Source: an uncultured Collinsella sp. (GTDB lineage: Bacteria; Actinomycetota; Coriobacteriia; Coriobacteriales; Coriobacteriaceae). Taken from it: a DNA stretch of 64,000 bases. The position numbers were made by a program, and so were the translations under genes. The first letter of the stretch is position 1; the number at the start of each line of letters is the position of its first letter. This document shows, one piece after another, positions 33,555-42,070 of this stretch. The stretch is from contig CAUBIC010000006.1 in the NCBI GenBank assembly GCA_958435945.1, forward strand, positions 1-64,000. The letters are read 5' to 3'. The notes beneath the pieces were generated by a model. It had not been told where the DNA came from and did no database searches. It saw only the letters and a list, made by a program, of their open reading frames with translations.

Positions 33555-33932
33555 TTACACAGCTCCGCATGCGCCAGCGTCCCCCATGCGATCAATCGGT
33601 TTTTCAACCACATCGAACCCGGCACCGAGCTCCCTCAACAGCGAGCGCACCCGCTGGGCACAGTCATAATCGGCAAACGAGATACTCAACATGCGCGCCA
33701 CCTGGTTAGAAGTCTCAACTCCATAGAACCGCTCAAGTGCCACAAGCCCCTCGTGTGTCACAAAGGTCTCGACTACATGCGGCGACTCCTCAAAGCACCA
33801 TTGGGTCAACGGACCCTCGCTCGTCTGCCGCACCACCAAACCACCCATACCGGATGGCTCACACGTAACTAGTAGGTGCTCCCCACCTTCATCGCTCTCA
33901 AACAAAACTACCCGCTCATCAAACAGCTCCAT
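33555..33932 (-). CDS. Hypothetical protein, 125 residues
   Basis: A small acidic cytosolic protein I do not recognise. It begins MELFDERVVLFESDEGGEHLL behind a strong GAGGAAGGGG site. The first half alternates hydrophobic residues like a beta sheet; the second half has likely helices (NQVARMLSISFADYDCAQRVRSLL). There is no signal peptide, membrane segment or metal motif. It sits alone between the tRNA-Arg array and serS. Composition and ribosome site argue that it is real. Confidence 0.65.
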   Translation of the reverse strand: MELFDERVVLFESDEGGEHLLVTCEPSGMGGLVVRQTSEGPLTQWCFEESPHVVETFVTHEGLVALERFYGVETSNQVARMLSISFADYDCAQRVRSLLRELGAGFDVVEKPIDRMGDAGACGAV

Positions 33933-34051
33933 CGCATCCCCTTCCTCTCGCTTCTATTTAACAAAAGCATAGCAGGTAAATGGCTGTATACAGAACGTTT
34001 GTTCGTGTGTTTTCTATCGAGCTGTCCGCACGGCATGGTATAGCCGTACAC

Positions 34052-34080
34052 AAAAAGGGCGCCCCTAAAAGGAGCGCCCT
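34052..34080 (-). terminator. Terminator of serS
   Basis: GGGCGCTCC pairs with GGGGCGCCC, followed by UUUUUGUG on the minus strand. Confidence 0.88.
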
Positions 34081-34103
34081 CGCAAATCGCCTATGCAGCT
34101 AGC

Positions 34104-35387
34104 TTACGCGACCGGCTCGATCTTCTCGAGGCCGCCCATGTAGGGACGCAGAACCTCGGGGATCGTGATGGTGCCGTCGGCGTTCTGGTAGTTCTCCAGA
34201 ATGGCGGCCATGGTGCGGCCAGCCGGCAGGCCGGAACCGTTGAGGGTGTGCAGGTAGCGCGAGCCCTTGAAGTTCTCGGGGTCGCGATACTTGATGTTGG
34301 CGCGACGGGCCTGGAAATCGCCGCAGTTAGAGCAGGAGCTGATCTCTTTGTAGGCGTTGTAGCTCGGCAGCCAGACCTCGATGTCGTAGGTCTGACGGGC
34401 AGAGAAGCCCAGGTCGCCGGTGCACAGGCTAATCACGCGATACGGAAGGCCCAGCTGCTGAAGCAGGAACTCGGCCTCGGCGGTCATGCTCTCGAGCTCC
34501 TCGTCGGACTCCTCCGGCTTGGCAAACTTGACCATCTCGACCTTGTCGAACTCGTGCTGGCGGATGATACCGCGGGTGTCGCGACCAGCGGAGCCGGCCT
34601 CCTCGCGGAAGCAGGGGGTGAAGGCGGTGTAGCGGCGCGGCAGGGTATCAGCATCGAGAACCTCGCCGGCGTGCAGGTTGGTAAGCACGACCTCGGCGGT
34701 GGGGATCAGGAAGTTGTCGCCCGAGACGTGATAGGCGTCGTCCTCGAACTTGGGCAGCTGACCCGTGCCAAACATGGTCTGACGCTTGACGACGATGGGC
34801 GGCCACCACTCCTTAAAGCCACGGCTGGTGTGCGTGTCAAGGAAGAAGTTGATGAGGGCGCGCTCAAGACGGGCGCCGGCGCCACCGAGAACGGTAAAGC
34901 GGCTGCCGGAGAGCTTGTTGCCGCGCTCGAAATCGAGGATGTCGAGGTCGGTGCCCAGGTCCCAGTGCGGCTTAAAGTCGAAGTCGAACTCGCGCGGGGT
35001 GCCCCAACGACGGCGCTCGATGTTCTCGTCCTCGTCCTTGCCGTACGGCGTGGCCTCGCAAGGGATGTTGGGAAGGTGAGCCATAAAGTCGTACTGCTCC
35101 TGCTCGAGAGCAGTACGGCGCTCGGCCAGACCGTCAATCTTCTCGTTGACGGCGCGCACGGCCTCCTTGGCGGCCTCGGCCTCGTCCTTCTTGCCCTCCT
35201 TCATCAGGGCGCCGATCTTCTTGGACTCGGCATTACGCGTGGCCTGGAGCTCCTCGACCTCGGTGATGACGGCACGGCGCTCGTCGTCGAGCTCGAAGAA
35301 CTTCTCTCGATCCCAAGACGTCTGGCGGTTGGCCATGGCGGTATCGATGGCATCGGGGTTCTCGCGAACAAACTTGATATCAAGCAT
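34104..35387 (-). CDS. serS: Seryl-tRNA synthetase
   Basis: A class II synthetase charging tRNA-Ser, 427 residues. The N-terminal coiled coil (about 30-105) reaches the long variable arm of tRNA-Ser. The catalytic core has TAEVVLTNLHAGEV, motif 2 (FREEAGSAGRDTRGIIRQHEF), EISSCSNCGDFQARR and motif 3 (NGSGLPAGRTMAAILE). The start is the ATG at 35387 behind GGAGGATCTA; an upstream start would add nine residues. It is divergent from a small membrane-protein gene. Confidence 0.97.
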   Translation of the reverse strand: MLDIKFVRENPDAIDTAMANRQTSWDREKFFELDDERRAVITEVEELQATRNAESKKIGALMKEGKKDEAEAAKEAVRAVNEKIDGLAERRTALEQEQYDFMAHLPNIPCEATPYGKDEDENIERRRWGTPREFDFDFKPHWDLGTDLDILDFERGNKLSGSRFTVLGGAGARLERALINFFLDTHTSRGFKEWWPPIVVKRQTMFGTGQLPKFEDDAYHVSGDNFLIPTAEVVLTNLHAGEVLDADTLPRRYTAFTPCFREEAGSAGRDTRGIIRQHEFDKVEMVKFAKPEESDEELESMTAEAEFLLQQLGLPYRVISLCTGDLGFSARQTYDIEVWLPSYNAYKEISSCSNCGDFQARRANIKYRDPENFKGSRYLHTLNGSGLPAGRTMAAILENYQNADGTITIPEVLRPYMGGLEKIEPVA

Positions 35388-35498
35388 TAGATCCTCCGGC
35401 GATATACATTCCATTTAGGTTGCAACCTTGTACATGTATGGGCAAGTATATACTTATGAGCGTTTACGACCCAACCCAACTACGCAAGAAGGCACCCA

Positions 35499-35672
35499 AT
35501 GGACGCAGTTTTTTCCTTTTTGTTTGGCACCCGCACCGGTTTTGCCATCCTTTTCGCCGGCGGCATCCTACTGTTTGCGATTCTTGCCTTTGTAATGGAG
35601 AAGCGCACCCATAAGATGTATGTCGACCGCGGCCCCAAGGACGAGGACGATCAAGACAGCTTCTGGGACTAA
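35499..35672 (+). CDS. Small membrane protein, 57 residues
   Basis: An ATG with AAGAAGG seven bases upstream opens a 57-residue frame: a short N-terminus (MDAVFSFLFGTRTG), one strong helix (about 15-33, AILFAGGILLFAILAFV), a basic patch (MEKRTHK) and an acidic tail (DEDDQDSFWD). By the positive-inside rule the tail is cytosolic. Regular codon use, the ribosome site and the immediate downstream hairpin support a real gene. It is divergent from serS. I cannot assign a function. Confidence 0.7.
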   Translation: MDAVFSFLFGTRTGFAILFAGGILLFAILAFVMEKRTHKMYVDRGPKDEDDQDSFWD

Positions 35673-35828
35673 CCTGCCAAAAAGGGACTGGTTTATTTTG
35701 GTCGGTTTTATCTGGGCAAACGCAAGCGCCTCGCAACTGGAATTGAGCCAGTTGCGAGGCGCTTTTTGCTATAGAGATAAAACCGCAGGAAAACCTGCCA
35801 AAATAAACCTGTCCCTAAATGGCAGGTT
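35671..35828. repeat. 158-nt nested foldback element, includes a terminator
   Basis: Outer 31-bp arms (AACCTGCCA...GGGAC.GGTTTATTTTGG and complement, three mismatches) enclose a perfect 11-bp stem (CGGTTTTATCT) and an inner perfect 17-bp stem (35724-35740 with 35748-35764) followed by a T run. The inner stem can end transcription of the small membrane-protein gene; the whole looks like a miniature foldback repeat between two convergent genes. Confidence 0.8.
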
Positions 35829-36599
35829 TTACTGGAGGGTGGCGTCGATGGCCTTGACCAGGGCGCTGCGCATGCCAGCATCCTCGAGCGCGACGACGCC
35901 CTTGATGGTGGCGCCGCCGGGTGAGCATACGGCATCCTTCATCGCCGCAGGATGCTGACCAGTCGCAAGCTGCAGCTTTGCCGTGCCCAGCACCATCTGG
36001 CTCACAATGCGATAGGCATCGGCGCGCGGGATACCGTGCTTGACGGCCGCGTCGCCCAAGGCCTCAATCGCCATGGCGACAAATGCCGGGGCGCAACCAC
36101 CCACGGTGCCACCCACAAACAGCAGGCTCGTGTCGAGCTCGACGACAGTGCCAAGCTTACCGAGCAGGTCGAGCACCACGGCACGCTGCTCGCCGTTGAG
36201 CGTAGAGGACTTCTCGCAGGCGATGACGCCCTCGCCCACCGAAACCGGCGTGTTGGGCACCGTCGAGATATGCGCGACACCCGGCAGGACCTGCTCCCAC
36301 TTGGCGCTATCCCAGGTCCAGGCGACCGAAAGGACAACCTTGTCGGCAAGGGTTTCTTTGAGCGGAGCGAAGACCTTCTCAATCATGTATGGCTTGACCG
36401 CAGCAACCACGATATCGGATGCGGCGACAACCTCCGCCGCATCACGACAGGCAACCATCCCACGTGCCTCACAACGCTCGACCAAGGCGTCGTAGTGGCC
36501 CGCGCAGGCGCACATATCGCTCGCAGCCACACCGGCGGCGATCCAGCCATCGGCCATAGCGCTCGCCATATTGCCAAAACCGACAAATCCGATCTTCAT
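35829..36599 (-). CDS. proC: Pyrroline-5-carboxylate reductase
   Basis: The last step of proline synthesis, NAD(P)H-dependent, 256 residues. It has the Rossmann start GFVGFGNMASA, then AVKPYMIEKVF and HISTVPNTPVSVGEG. The C-terminal helical domain carries the P5C signature (about 210-235, with DAVCSPGGATIKGV). The start ATG has GAGGACTATGAG upstream. Its stop codon lies directly against the foldback element. Confidence 0.95.
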   Translation of the reverse strand: MKIGFVGFGNMASAMADGWIAAGVAASDMCACAGHYDALVERCEARGMVACRDAAEVVAASDIVVAAVKPYMIEKVFAPLKETLADKVVLSVAWTWDSAKWEQVLPGVAHISTVPNTPVSVGEGVIACEKSSTLNGEQRAVVLDLLGKLGTVVELDTSLLFVGGTVGGCAPAFVAMAIEALGDAAVKHGIPRADAYRIVSQMVLGTAKLQLATGQHPAAMKDAVCSPGGATIKGVVALEDAGMRSALVKAIDATLQ

Positions 36600-36672
36600 A
36601 TCTCATAGTCCTCTCAGACACGCTCTTCAAAACGAAGGCTATTGTCCCACGGCATTGTTTCGTATTGCCGAC

Positions 36673-37143
36673 CTATTTGTGATACGGCTCGCCACGGCTG
36701 ATCTTGCAGGCGCGGTAGATTTGCTCCAGCAGCACCACGCGCGCCAAGTTGTGCGGCAAGGTAATACGTCCAAAGCTGAGCATCTCGTCGGCTCGTGTGC
36801 GCACGTCATCGCTCACGCCGTCCGATCCACCAATCACAAAGGCGATGTCGCTGTTACCACGCAGCATAAGATCGTCGAGCCGCGCTGAAAGCTCCTCGCT
36901 CGAGCGCTCTTTGCCCTCAATGGCAAGCAGGATCACATGCGCTCGAGGCGGCAGGGCTGCGAGAATCGCCGCCCCCTCCTTGTCGCGTGCGGCATCCACG
37001 CCGCCCGCCTTAGCCGGGTCGATATCGGCCACCTCGCGGATATCCACCTTGGCATAGGCACCTAGGCGCTTGGTGTACTCAGCGCACGCGTCCTTCCAAA
37101 AGCGCTCCTTGAGCTTACCGACGCAAACGACGGTGTATTTCAC
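36673..37143 (-). CDS. rlmH: 23S rRNA pseudouridine-1915 N3-methyltransferase
   Basis: A SPOUT-family methyltransferase of 156 residues acting on the 70S ribosome. It has the N-terminal VCVGKLKE, LLAIEGKERSSEELS, the knot-forming FVIGGSDGVSDDVR and the C-terminal LLEQIYRACKISRGEPYHK, which is highly conserved. The start is a GTG with AGGAG upstream, four bases after the SPFH gene's stop region, so the two are coupled. Confidence 0.96.
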   Translation of the reverse strand: MKYTVVCVGKLKERFWKDACAEYTKRLGAYAKVDIREVADIDPAKAGGVDAARDKEGAAILAALPPRAHVILLAIEGKERSSEELSARLDDLMLRGNSDIAFVIGGSDGVSDDVRTRADEMLSFGRITLPHNLARVVLLEQIYRACKISRGEPYHK

Positions 37144-37149
37144 GCGCGT

Positions 37150-38088
37150 CTACTCCTTCAAATCGTTTTGAACTTTGCCGGCGGCCAGCATCTGCTCGAA
37201 CATCGAGGCCGACTGCGAGAAATCGCTCGGCAGCACGACCGTCGAGGTTTTACCCGTACGAGCGAACTCCGTCATCATCTCGGACCACTGCGTAAACATG
37301 AACAGCTGGTTGGCCTCGTCGTTGCCGACACCCGTCTCCTGGATGATCTCGAGCGAATCCTTGATGCCCAGCGCGATGGCCTTGCGCTGGTTGGCGATGC
37401 CCTCGCCCGCCTTTTCCATCGCCTCGGCCTCGGCGGTCGCCTCGGTAACGCGCTTGATGCGGTCGGCCTCGGCGAGCTCCTGCGCAGCAGCGCGCTTGCG
37501 CTGGGCGGCGTTGATGTCGTTCATGGAGTTCTCGACCTCGGTCGGCAGCGCGATCTTGGTGATGAGTGTCGACACGAGGGTAAAGCCGTAGGCAGCCATC
37601 TGCTCGGACACGGTGGCATTAACGTCCTTGGCGATGTCATCCTTCTTGGCAAAGACCTCATCGAGCGTATAGACAGGGATGGAAGAGCGCAGGGCGTCGG
37701 TGATGAAATCACGCATCTGGTCGACGGGCTCCTGCAGCATGTAGTAGCTCTTGTAGATGCCCGAATCTGCCGGGCCGGCGCCCATGTCATAGCTCACGTG
37801 GTACTGAGCAGAGACCTCAAGGCCGATGGTCACGTTGTCCTGGGTCTTAACGTCGATGCCAAAACCGTTTTTCATGGTGCGCAGATTCACCGTGGCGGCC
37901 TTGCGGTCGATCACGGGCACCTTCATGTGGAAGCCCGCGTTGACGATGCGGTTAAACTTGCCCAGACGCTCGATGATCACGGCATGCTGCTGTTCAACGA
38001 CATAGCAGGCGTTGGGGAGCAGCAGCAACAAAATGATGATGGGAAGTAGAAGGCTCGTAAGAGCAGCGATAATACCGGACAACAGCAT
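37150..38088 (-). CDS. SPFH/band-7 (stomatin-like) membrane protein
   Basis: A 312-residue stomatin/QmcA-like protein. One N-terminal helix (about 5-27) is followed by the SPFH domain (VVEQQHAVIIERLGKFNRIVNAG...VNLRT) and a coiled coil rich in A, E, R and K (AAQRKRAAAQELAEADRIKR...EAEAMEKA). Such proteins oligomerize at the membrane and organize microdomains or proteases. The ATG at 38088 follows GAGAGGAGAGACC. It is cotranscribed with rlmH. No NfeD partner is adjacent. Confidence 0.9.
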   Translation of the reverse strand: MLLSGIIAALTSLLLPIIILLLLLPNACYVVEQQHAVIIERLGKFNRIVNAGFHMKVPVIDRKAATVNLRTMKNGFGIDVKTQDNVTIGLEVSAQYHVSYDMGAGPADSGIYKSYYMLQEPVDQMRDFITDALRSSIPVYTLDEVFAKKDDIAKDVNATVSEQMAAYGFTLVSTLITKIALPTEVENSMNDINAAQRKRAAAQELAEADRIKRVTEATAEAEAMEKAGEGIANQRKAIALGIKDSLEIIQETGVGNDEANQLFMFTQWSEMMTEFARTGKTSTVVLPSDFSQSASMFEQMLAAGKVQNDLKE

Positions 38089-38223
38089 GGTCTCTCCTCT
38101 GATAGGCACACGTTGGCACTAGGATACCCGCACGAAGCAGCCACGTGACACCAACAGGAGGCCCATAACAAAAAAGCCCCCATTGCTGGGAGCTCTTTCA
38201 TTTAATGGTGCGGGCGAAAGGAC

Positions 38224-38340
38224 GTCCGCGTATCCGCTTCGCGGATCCGCACCGGCTTCGCCCGCCTGCCGGCGGACTCGCCAGCTCGCTAAAAACGCTC
38301 CGCGTTTTCTTTGCGCTCGCTCCTTCACAGGTTCAAGTCC
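38224..38340. repeat. tRNA-linked multi-hairpin element, copy Leu (117 bp)
   Basis: Starts immediately after GAAAGGAC of a truncated tRNA-Leu 3' end and ends in an inverted tRNA-Leu T-arm (CAGGTTCAAGTCC). The core is the same as at tRNA-Arg: GTATCCGC/GCGGATCCGC, GCCGG...CCGGC and AAAACGC-TCC-GCGTTTT. The ends are tRNA-Leu sequence, not tRNA-Arg. The flanking repeats (terminator plus tRNA 3' end) lie at about 38160-38223 and 38350-38412. Confidence 0.82.
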
Positions 38341-38358
38341 CCGTGATGGGCCCATAAC

Positions 38359-38384
38359 AAAAAAGCTCCCATTGCTGGGAGCTC
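38359..38384 (-). terminator. Terminator of tRNA-Leu
   Basis: AGCTCCC pairs with GGGAGCT, then six U residues on the minus strand. A near copy stands at about 38170-38195 beyond the element. Confidence 0.88.
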
Positions 38385-38394
38385 TTTCAATCAA

Positions 38395-38481
38395 TGGTGC
38401 GGGCGAAAGGACTTGAACCTTCATGGGGTTGCCCCCATACGGACCTGAACCGTACGCGTCTGCCAATTCCGCCACGCCCGC
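38395..38481 (-). tRNA. tRNA-Leu(CAG)
   Basis: Class II tRNA: acceptor GCGGGCG/CGCCCGC, long variable arm (TGGGGGCAACCCCA), T-arm AAGGTTCAAGTCCTT, anticodon loop TTCAGGT, anticodon CAG (reads CTG). Discriminator A, CCA encoded at 38395-38397. The promoter is TTGCGT-17-TATTCT (38493-38521). Confidence 0.96.
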
Positions 38482-38524
38482 GTGCAGGAATTAGAATAAC
38501 GGAGCGCTACCGCGAACGCAAGAA

Positions 38525-39442
38525 CTATTTTTGAAAAAGTTTGCAGGCATTTTCCCAAGCTGCTCGCGCGATTGCCTCAGCATCCTCGCCGGTACGATCG
38601 ACACGGTCGTTGACCAGCGTGTTTGCCGTGATAGAAATCATTGCCGGCTCGCACTCAAGACCACGAATGGGCTCCGGTGCCATATACGGGCAATCCGTCT
38701 CGAACAAAATGCGATCGAGCGGGGTCGCCGCAAATGCCTCGCGCACGTCGTCGTTGCGCTTAAAGGTGGCCGCGCCGCCATAGGCGATATAGCAGCCCAA
38801 ACCCACAAAGCGCTCCATCGTAGCTCGATCCTCGCCAAAGCAGTGCAGCACGCAACCGGCCTGAGGCACGCCTACCTCGCGCAGCACGTTGTACGCATCA
38901 ACGTGCGAAGTGCGCTCCCCATCCGAGTCCTCGTGCCGCAGGTGCAGCTCCACCGGCACATTGCGGCGCACGGCAACTTCGAGCTGACGTGCCATGCAAT
39001 CAATCTGCACACTGTGGGGCGCCGGCGCGATGTCGTCGTCGTAATCCATGTGATAGTCCAGACCGATCTCGCCGATGCCGACGCACAAAGGGTCATCAAG
39101 CGCAGCAACAACCTGTGCGTGAATGTCGTCGGTATAATCCGGCGCGCCATAGGGGTGAACGCCAACGAGATACTTGATCTGCGGAATATCCCGCATCGGC
39201 AGAATTTCGCGCACGAGCCAGTCGCTATAGTCCGTCACGCTGCGCTTGTCGGCGATGGGGTCGAGCATCGTCACCAACAGATCGACGCCCGCGGCTTTGG
39301 CGCGCACGAGCGTTTCGGGCACTTCTTTGCCCCAAAACGAAAGCAGATGCGCATGCGTGTCGGCAAGCGGTGCCAAGGGCACGGGGCAGGCAACAGTCTT
39401 CTTTTTCTTGGTAAACGTCACGCGTTCGGCATTAAGCGTCAT
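38525..39442 (-). CDS. TatD-family metal-dependent hydrolase
   Basis: A TIM-barrel nuclease/hydrolase of 305 residues. Metal-binding motifs are DTHAHL near residue 29, GIGEIGLDYH, ELHLRHED, VLHCFGED and ETDCPYMAP. TatD proteins are DNases or D-aminoacyl hydrolases with roles in DNA repair. The N-terminus has about 25 extra residues including KKKK before the barrel. It overlaps the end of rsmA by 11 bp, so the two are translationally coupled. Confidence 0.9.
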   Translation of the reverse strand: MTLNAERVTFTKKKKTVACPVPLAPLADTHAHLLSFWGKEVPETLVRAKAAGVDLLVTMLDPIADKRSVTDYSDWLVREILPMRDIPQIKYLVGVHPYGAPDYTDDIHAQVVAALDDPLCVGIGEIGLDYHMDYDDDIAPAPHSVQIDCMARQLEVAVRRNVPVELHLRHEDSDGERTSHVDAYNVLREVGVPQAGCVLHCFGEDRATMERFVGLGCYIAYGGAATFKRNDDVREAFAATPLDRILFETDCPYMAPEPIRGLECEPAMISITANTLVNDRVDRTGEDAEAIARAAWENACKLFQK

Positions 39443-40292
39443 GGATTAGCTCCTGGGCCAGGCGGACAAAGTCAGCAACATCAAGCGTCTCGGCGCGCGT
39501 GGTGGGTGAGATACCGCAAGCCTCAAAGGCGGCATCGAGCACGTCCTTGGCAAAGCCGTTGGCGCTCATGGAATTGCGGATGGTCTTGCGACGCTGAGCA
39601 AATGCGGCGTCAATCACGCGGGCCACAAACTCGCGATCGAGTCCTTCGGGCACCACGCCGTCAACACGGTCGATACGCACGACGGCCGAGTCCACGTGCG
39701 GTGCCGGCATAAAGCAACGCGGCGGCACCTCAAAGCGACCCGTCACCTGCGCATACAGGCCGAGCTTTGCCGTATAGCCGCCATAGGTCTTATTGCCCGG
39801 CACTGCGGCAATGCGATCGGCAACCTCCTTTTGAACCATGACGACGGCGCGCTTGAGCGCGGGCATCGTCTGGAAGAACTGCAGGATGATCGTCGCCGCC
39901 ACGTTATAGGGCAGGTTCGCGACAAATACCGTCGGCTCACCGCCCGCAACCTGCTCAATCTGCTCCGGCGTCACCCTGAGCGCGTCGCCCATGATAAAGC
40001 GGAAGTTGGCGTAGTCAGCGGCGTGGGCATCGAGCACCGGCTCGAGCTCGGGGTCGGCCTCGATCGACGTGACGCACGCCGCCTCCTGCAGCAGCGCAAG
40101 CGTGAGCGTACCAACGCCCGGACCGACCTCGAGCACGCGCTCATCGCCCGCAAGCTCGGAAAGCTCGCAAATGCGCTCAATTACATGGTTGTCGATCAGG
40201 AAGTTCTGGCCCAGGCGATGCTTGGTCGCAAGGCCAAACTCCTCCAGCAGCTCCCTTGTTGCCGTGGGGTTTGCCAAAGGCGAAGTTGTCAT
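39432..40292 (-). CDS. rsmA: 16S rRNA dimethyladenosine transferase (KsgA)
   Basis: Dimethylates A1518 and A1519 of 16S rRNA late in 30S assembly. It is 286 residues, with GQNFLID at the start, the SAM site VLEVGPGVGTLT (about 54-65), IEADPELEP and the catalytic VANLPYNVA. The C-terminal small domain has QRRKTIRNS. The ATG at 40292 has GGAGG upstream. It follows a terminator after metG and is coupled to the tatD-type gene. Confidence 0.96.
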   Translation of the reverse strand: MTTSPLANPTATRELLEEFGLATKHRLGQNFLIDNHVIERICELSELAGDERVLEVGPGVGTLTLALLQEAACVTSIEADPELEPVLDAHAADYANFRFIMGDALRVTPEQIEQVAGGEPTVFVANLPYNVAATIILQFFQTMPALKRAVVMVQKEVADRIAAVPGNKTYGGYTAKLGLYAQVTGRFEVPPRCFMPAPHVDSAVVRIDRVDGVVPEGLDREFVARVIDAAFAQRRKTIRNSMSANGFAKDVLDAAFEACGISPTTRAETLDVADFVRLAQELIHDA

Positions 40293-40326
40293 AGTTGCCT
40301 CCTTAGCATGGTGGCGGCGTCTTGAA

Positions 40327-40360
40327 ACAAAAGGGCATGGACCGTTGCGGCCATGCCCTT
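40327..40360 (-). terminator. Terminator of metG
   Basis: AAGGGCATGG pairs with CCATGCCCTT, followed by a U-rich tail on the minus strand, between metG and rsmA. Confidence 0.85.
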
Positions 40361-40399
40361 ACATCTAAACAGCAAATTGCCGATATGGCGCGCGGCGGC

Positions 40400-42001
40400 T
40401 TAGCCCAGACGCGGGAACAGCGGCTCGCCCTTCTCGACGGGCTGACCACCGGCAAGCAAGCCCCAAGCGCAAATGCCCTTGAGGTCGTCGCTCGCGGCCT
40501 CGTCCTCGCACGACAGGCGGCGCAGGGCCTCGGCAGAAGTCTGGGGCATGAGCGGCATCAGCAGGTGAGCGGCAATGCGGATAGCCTCGAGCAGGTTGTA
40601 GATCACAAATGCCAGCTCGTCAGCCTTGGTCTCGTCCTTGGCAAGCGCCCAGGGCTCGGAGTCCTCGATGTAGTGGTTGGCGGCATGGATGAGCTCCATG
40701 ACCTCGTCCTTAGCTCCACCGTAATCGAGCACGTCCATCTTGGCCATGTAGCGCTCGACCAGGCCATCGGCGATCTTTGCCAGCGGGTTTTCGAACGCAT
40801 CGAACGACGCGGGCTTGGCGGGCGCGCAACCGTCAAAGTACTTGCCGCTCATGTTGAGCGAACGCGAGATAAGGTTGCCCCAGCTGTTGGCCAGGTCGGC
40901 GTTGTAGACCTGCTCCATGCGATCGAAGCTGATGGCACCGTCGGTGCCGGGGACGACGTCGGTCATGAAGTAATAGCGATAGCCCTCGACGCCCAGCATG
41001 TCGATAACGTCCTGCGGAGCGATGGCGTTGCCGCGGCTCTTGGACATCTTCTCGGCCTTGCCGGTCTCGGCATTGCGCACGGTCAGGAAGCCGTGGGCAA
41101 AGACGTGCTCGGGCAGGGCCTCACCAATGGCCATGAGCATGGCGGGCCAAATGACGCAGTGGAAGCGGATGATGTCCTTACCCACGATGTGGAACTGCGC
41201 GGGCCAACGATAGGCCAGCTCGGTACGCGCCTCGTCGGTGTCGACGCCGTAGCCGACGGCCGTCATATAGTTGAGCAGTGCATCGAACCACACGTAGGTC
41301 ACGTGGCCCTCGTCAAACGGGACCTGAATGCCCCAGTCAAAGCTCGTGCGGCTCACGGAAAGGTCGTTAAGACCGCCCTCGACAAAGCTGCGCACCTCGT
41401 TCATGCGGAACGCAGGCTCGACAAAGTCGGGGTGCTCGTCGTAAAGCTTGAGCAGCTTGTCCTGGAAGGCGGAAAGCTTAAAGAAGTAGGACTCCTCCTG
41501 CACGCGCTCAAGTGGACGGTGGCAGTCGGGGCACAGGTGCTGGCCGACGCTGCCGTACTCCTCGTCGCCCTTCTGGACCTGCGTATCGGTGAAGTAGGTC
41601 TCGTCAGGCACGCAATACCAGCCGTCGTAGCTGCCCTTATACAGGTAACCGGACTCCTTCATGCGCTCCCACAGGTACTGCACGGCATGATGCTGGCGCG
41701 GCTCGGTGGTGCGAATGAAGTCATCGTTGGAAATCTCGAGCTTGCTCCAAAGCTCCTTGAAGTGCGGAGCCTGGCTGTCGGTCCACTCCTGCGGCGTCAT
41801 GCCATGCTTGGCTGCGGCCTCGGCGACCTTCTCGCCGTGCTCGTCCATGCCGGTCAGGAACTTAACGTTGTAGCCAGCGGAGCGGCGATAGCGAGCCTGA
41901 ACGTCGGCGATGATGGTGGAATAAGCCGTGCCCAGGTGCGGATCGGCGTTGACGTAGTAGATGGGCGTCGTGATAAAGAACGAAGGCTTGCTTTGATCCA
42001 T
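40400..42001 (-). CDS. metG: Methionyl-tRNA synthetase
   Basis: A class I synthetase of 533 residues charging tRNA-Met. The HIGH box is HLGTAYS (near residue 22) and the KMSKS loop is EKMSKSRGN (near 318). The connective domain carries a one-knuckle zinc site (CVPDE...CPDC). The C-terminus ends after the anticodon domain, with no EMAP-II-like tRNA-binding extension. ATG with CTGGAGG upstream. It lies downstream of rsmI. Confidence 0.96.
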   Translation of the reverse strand: MDQSKPSFFITTPIYYVNADPHLGTAYSTIIADVQARYRRSAGYNVKFLTGMDEHGEKVAEAAAKHGMTPQEWTDSQAPHFKELWSKLEISNDDFIRTTEPRQHHAVQYLWERMKESGYLYKGSYDGWYCVPDETYFTDTQVQKGDEEYGSVGQHLCPDCHRPLERVQEESYFFKLSAFQDKLLKLYDEHPDFVEPAFRMNEVRSFVEGGLNDLSVSRTSFDWGIQVPFDEGHVTYVWFDALLNYMTAVGYGVDTDEARTELAYRWPAQFHIVGKDIIRFHCVIWPAMLMAIGEALPEHVFAHGFLTVRNAETGKAEKMSKSRGNAIAPQDVIDMLGVEGYRYYFMTDVVPGTDGAISFDRMEQVYNADLANSWGNLISRSLNMSGKYFDGCAPAKPASFDAFENPLAKIADGLVERYMAKMDVLDYGGAKDEVMELIHAANHYIEDSEPWALAKDETKADELAFVIYNLLEAIRIAAHLLMPLMPQTSAEALRRLSCEDEAASDDLKGICAWGLLAGGQPVEKGEPLFPRLG

Positions 42002-42070
42002 GGGGTTTGTCCTCCAGAAAAACGTTGCATACAGGGGATGATTCTAGCGCAAGGGCTGGATATCCTCCAT

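Noticed and set aside
35420..35614. A 64-codon plus-strand frame upstream of proC
   Set aside because: It overlaps the 57-residue membrane-protein gene in another frame, is Cys/His/Arg-rich and lacks a ribosome site.
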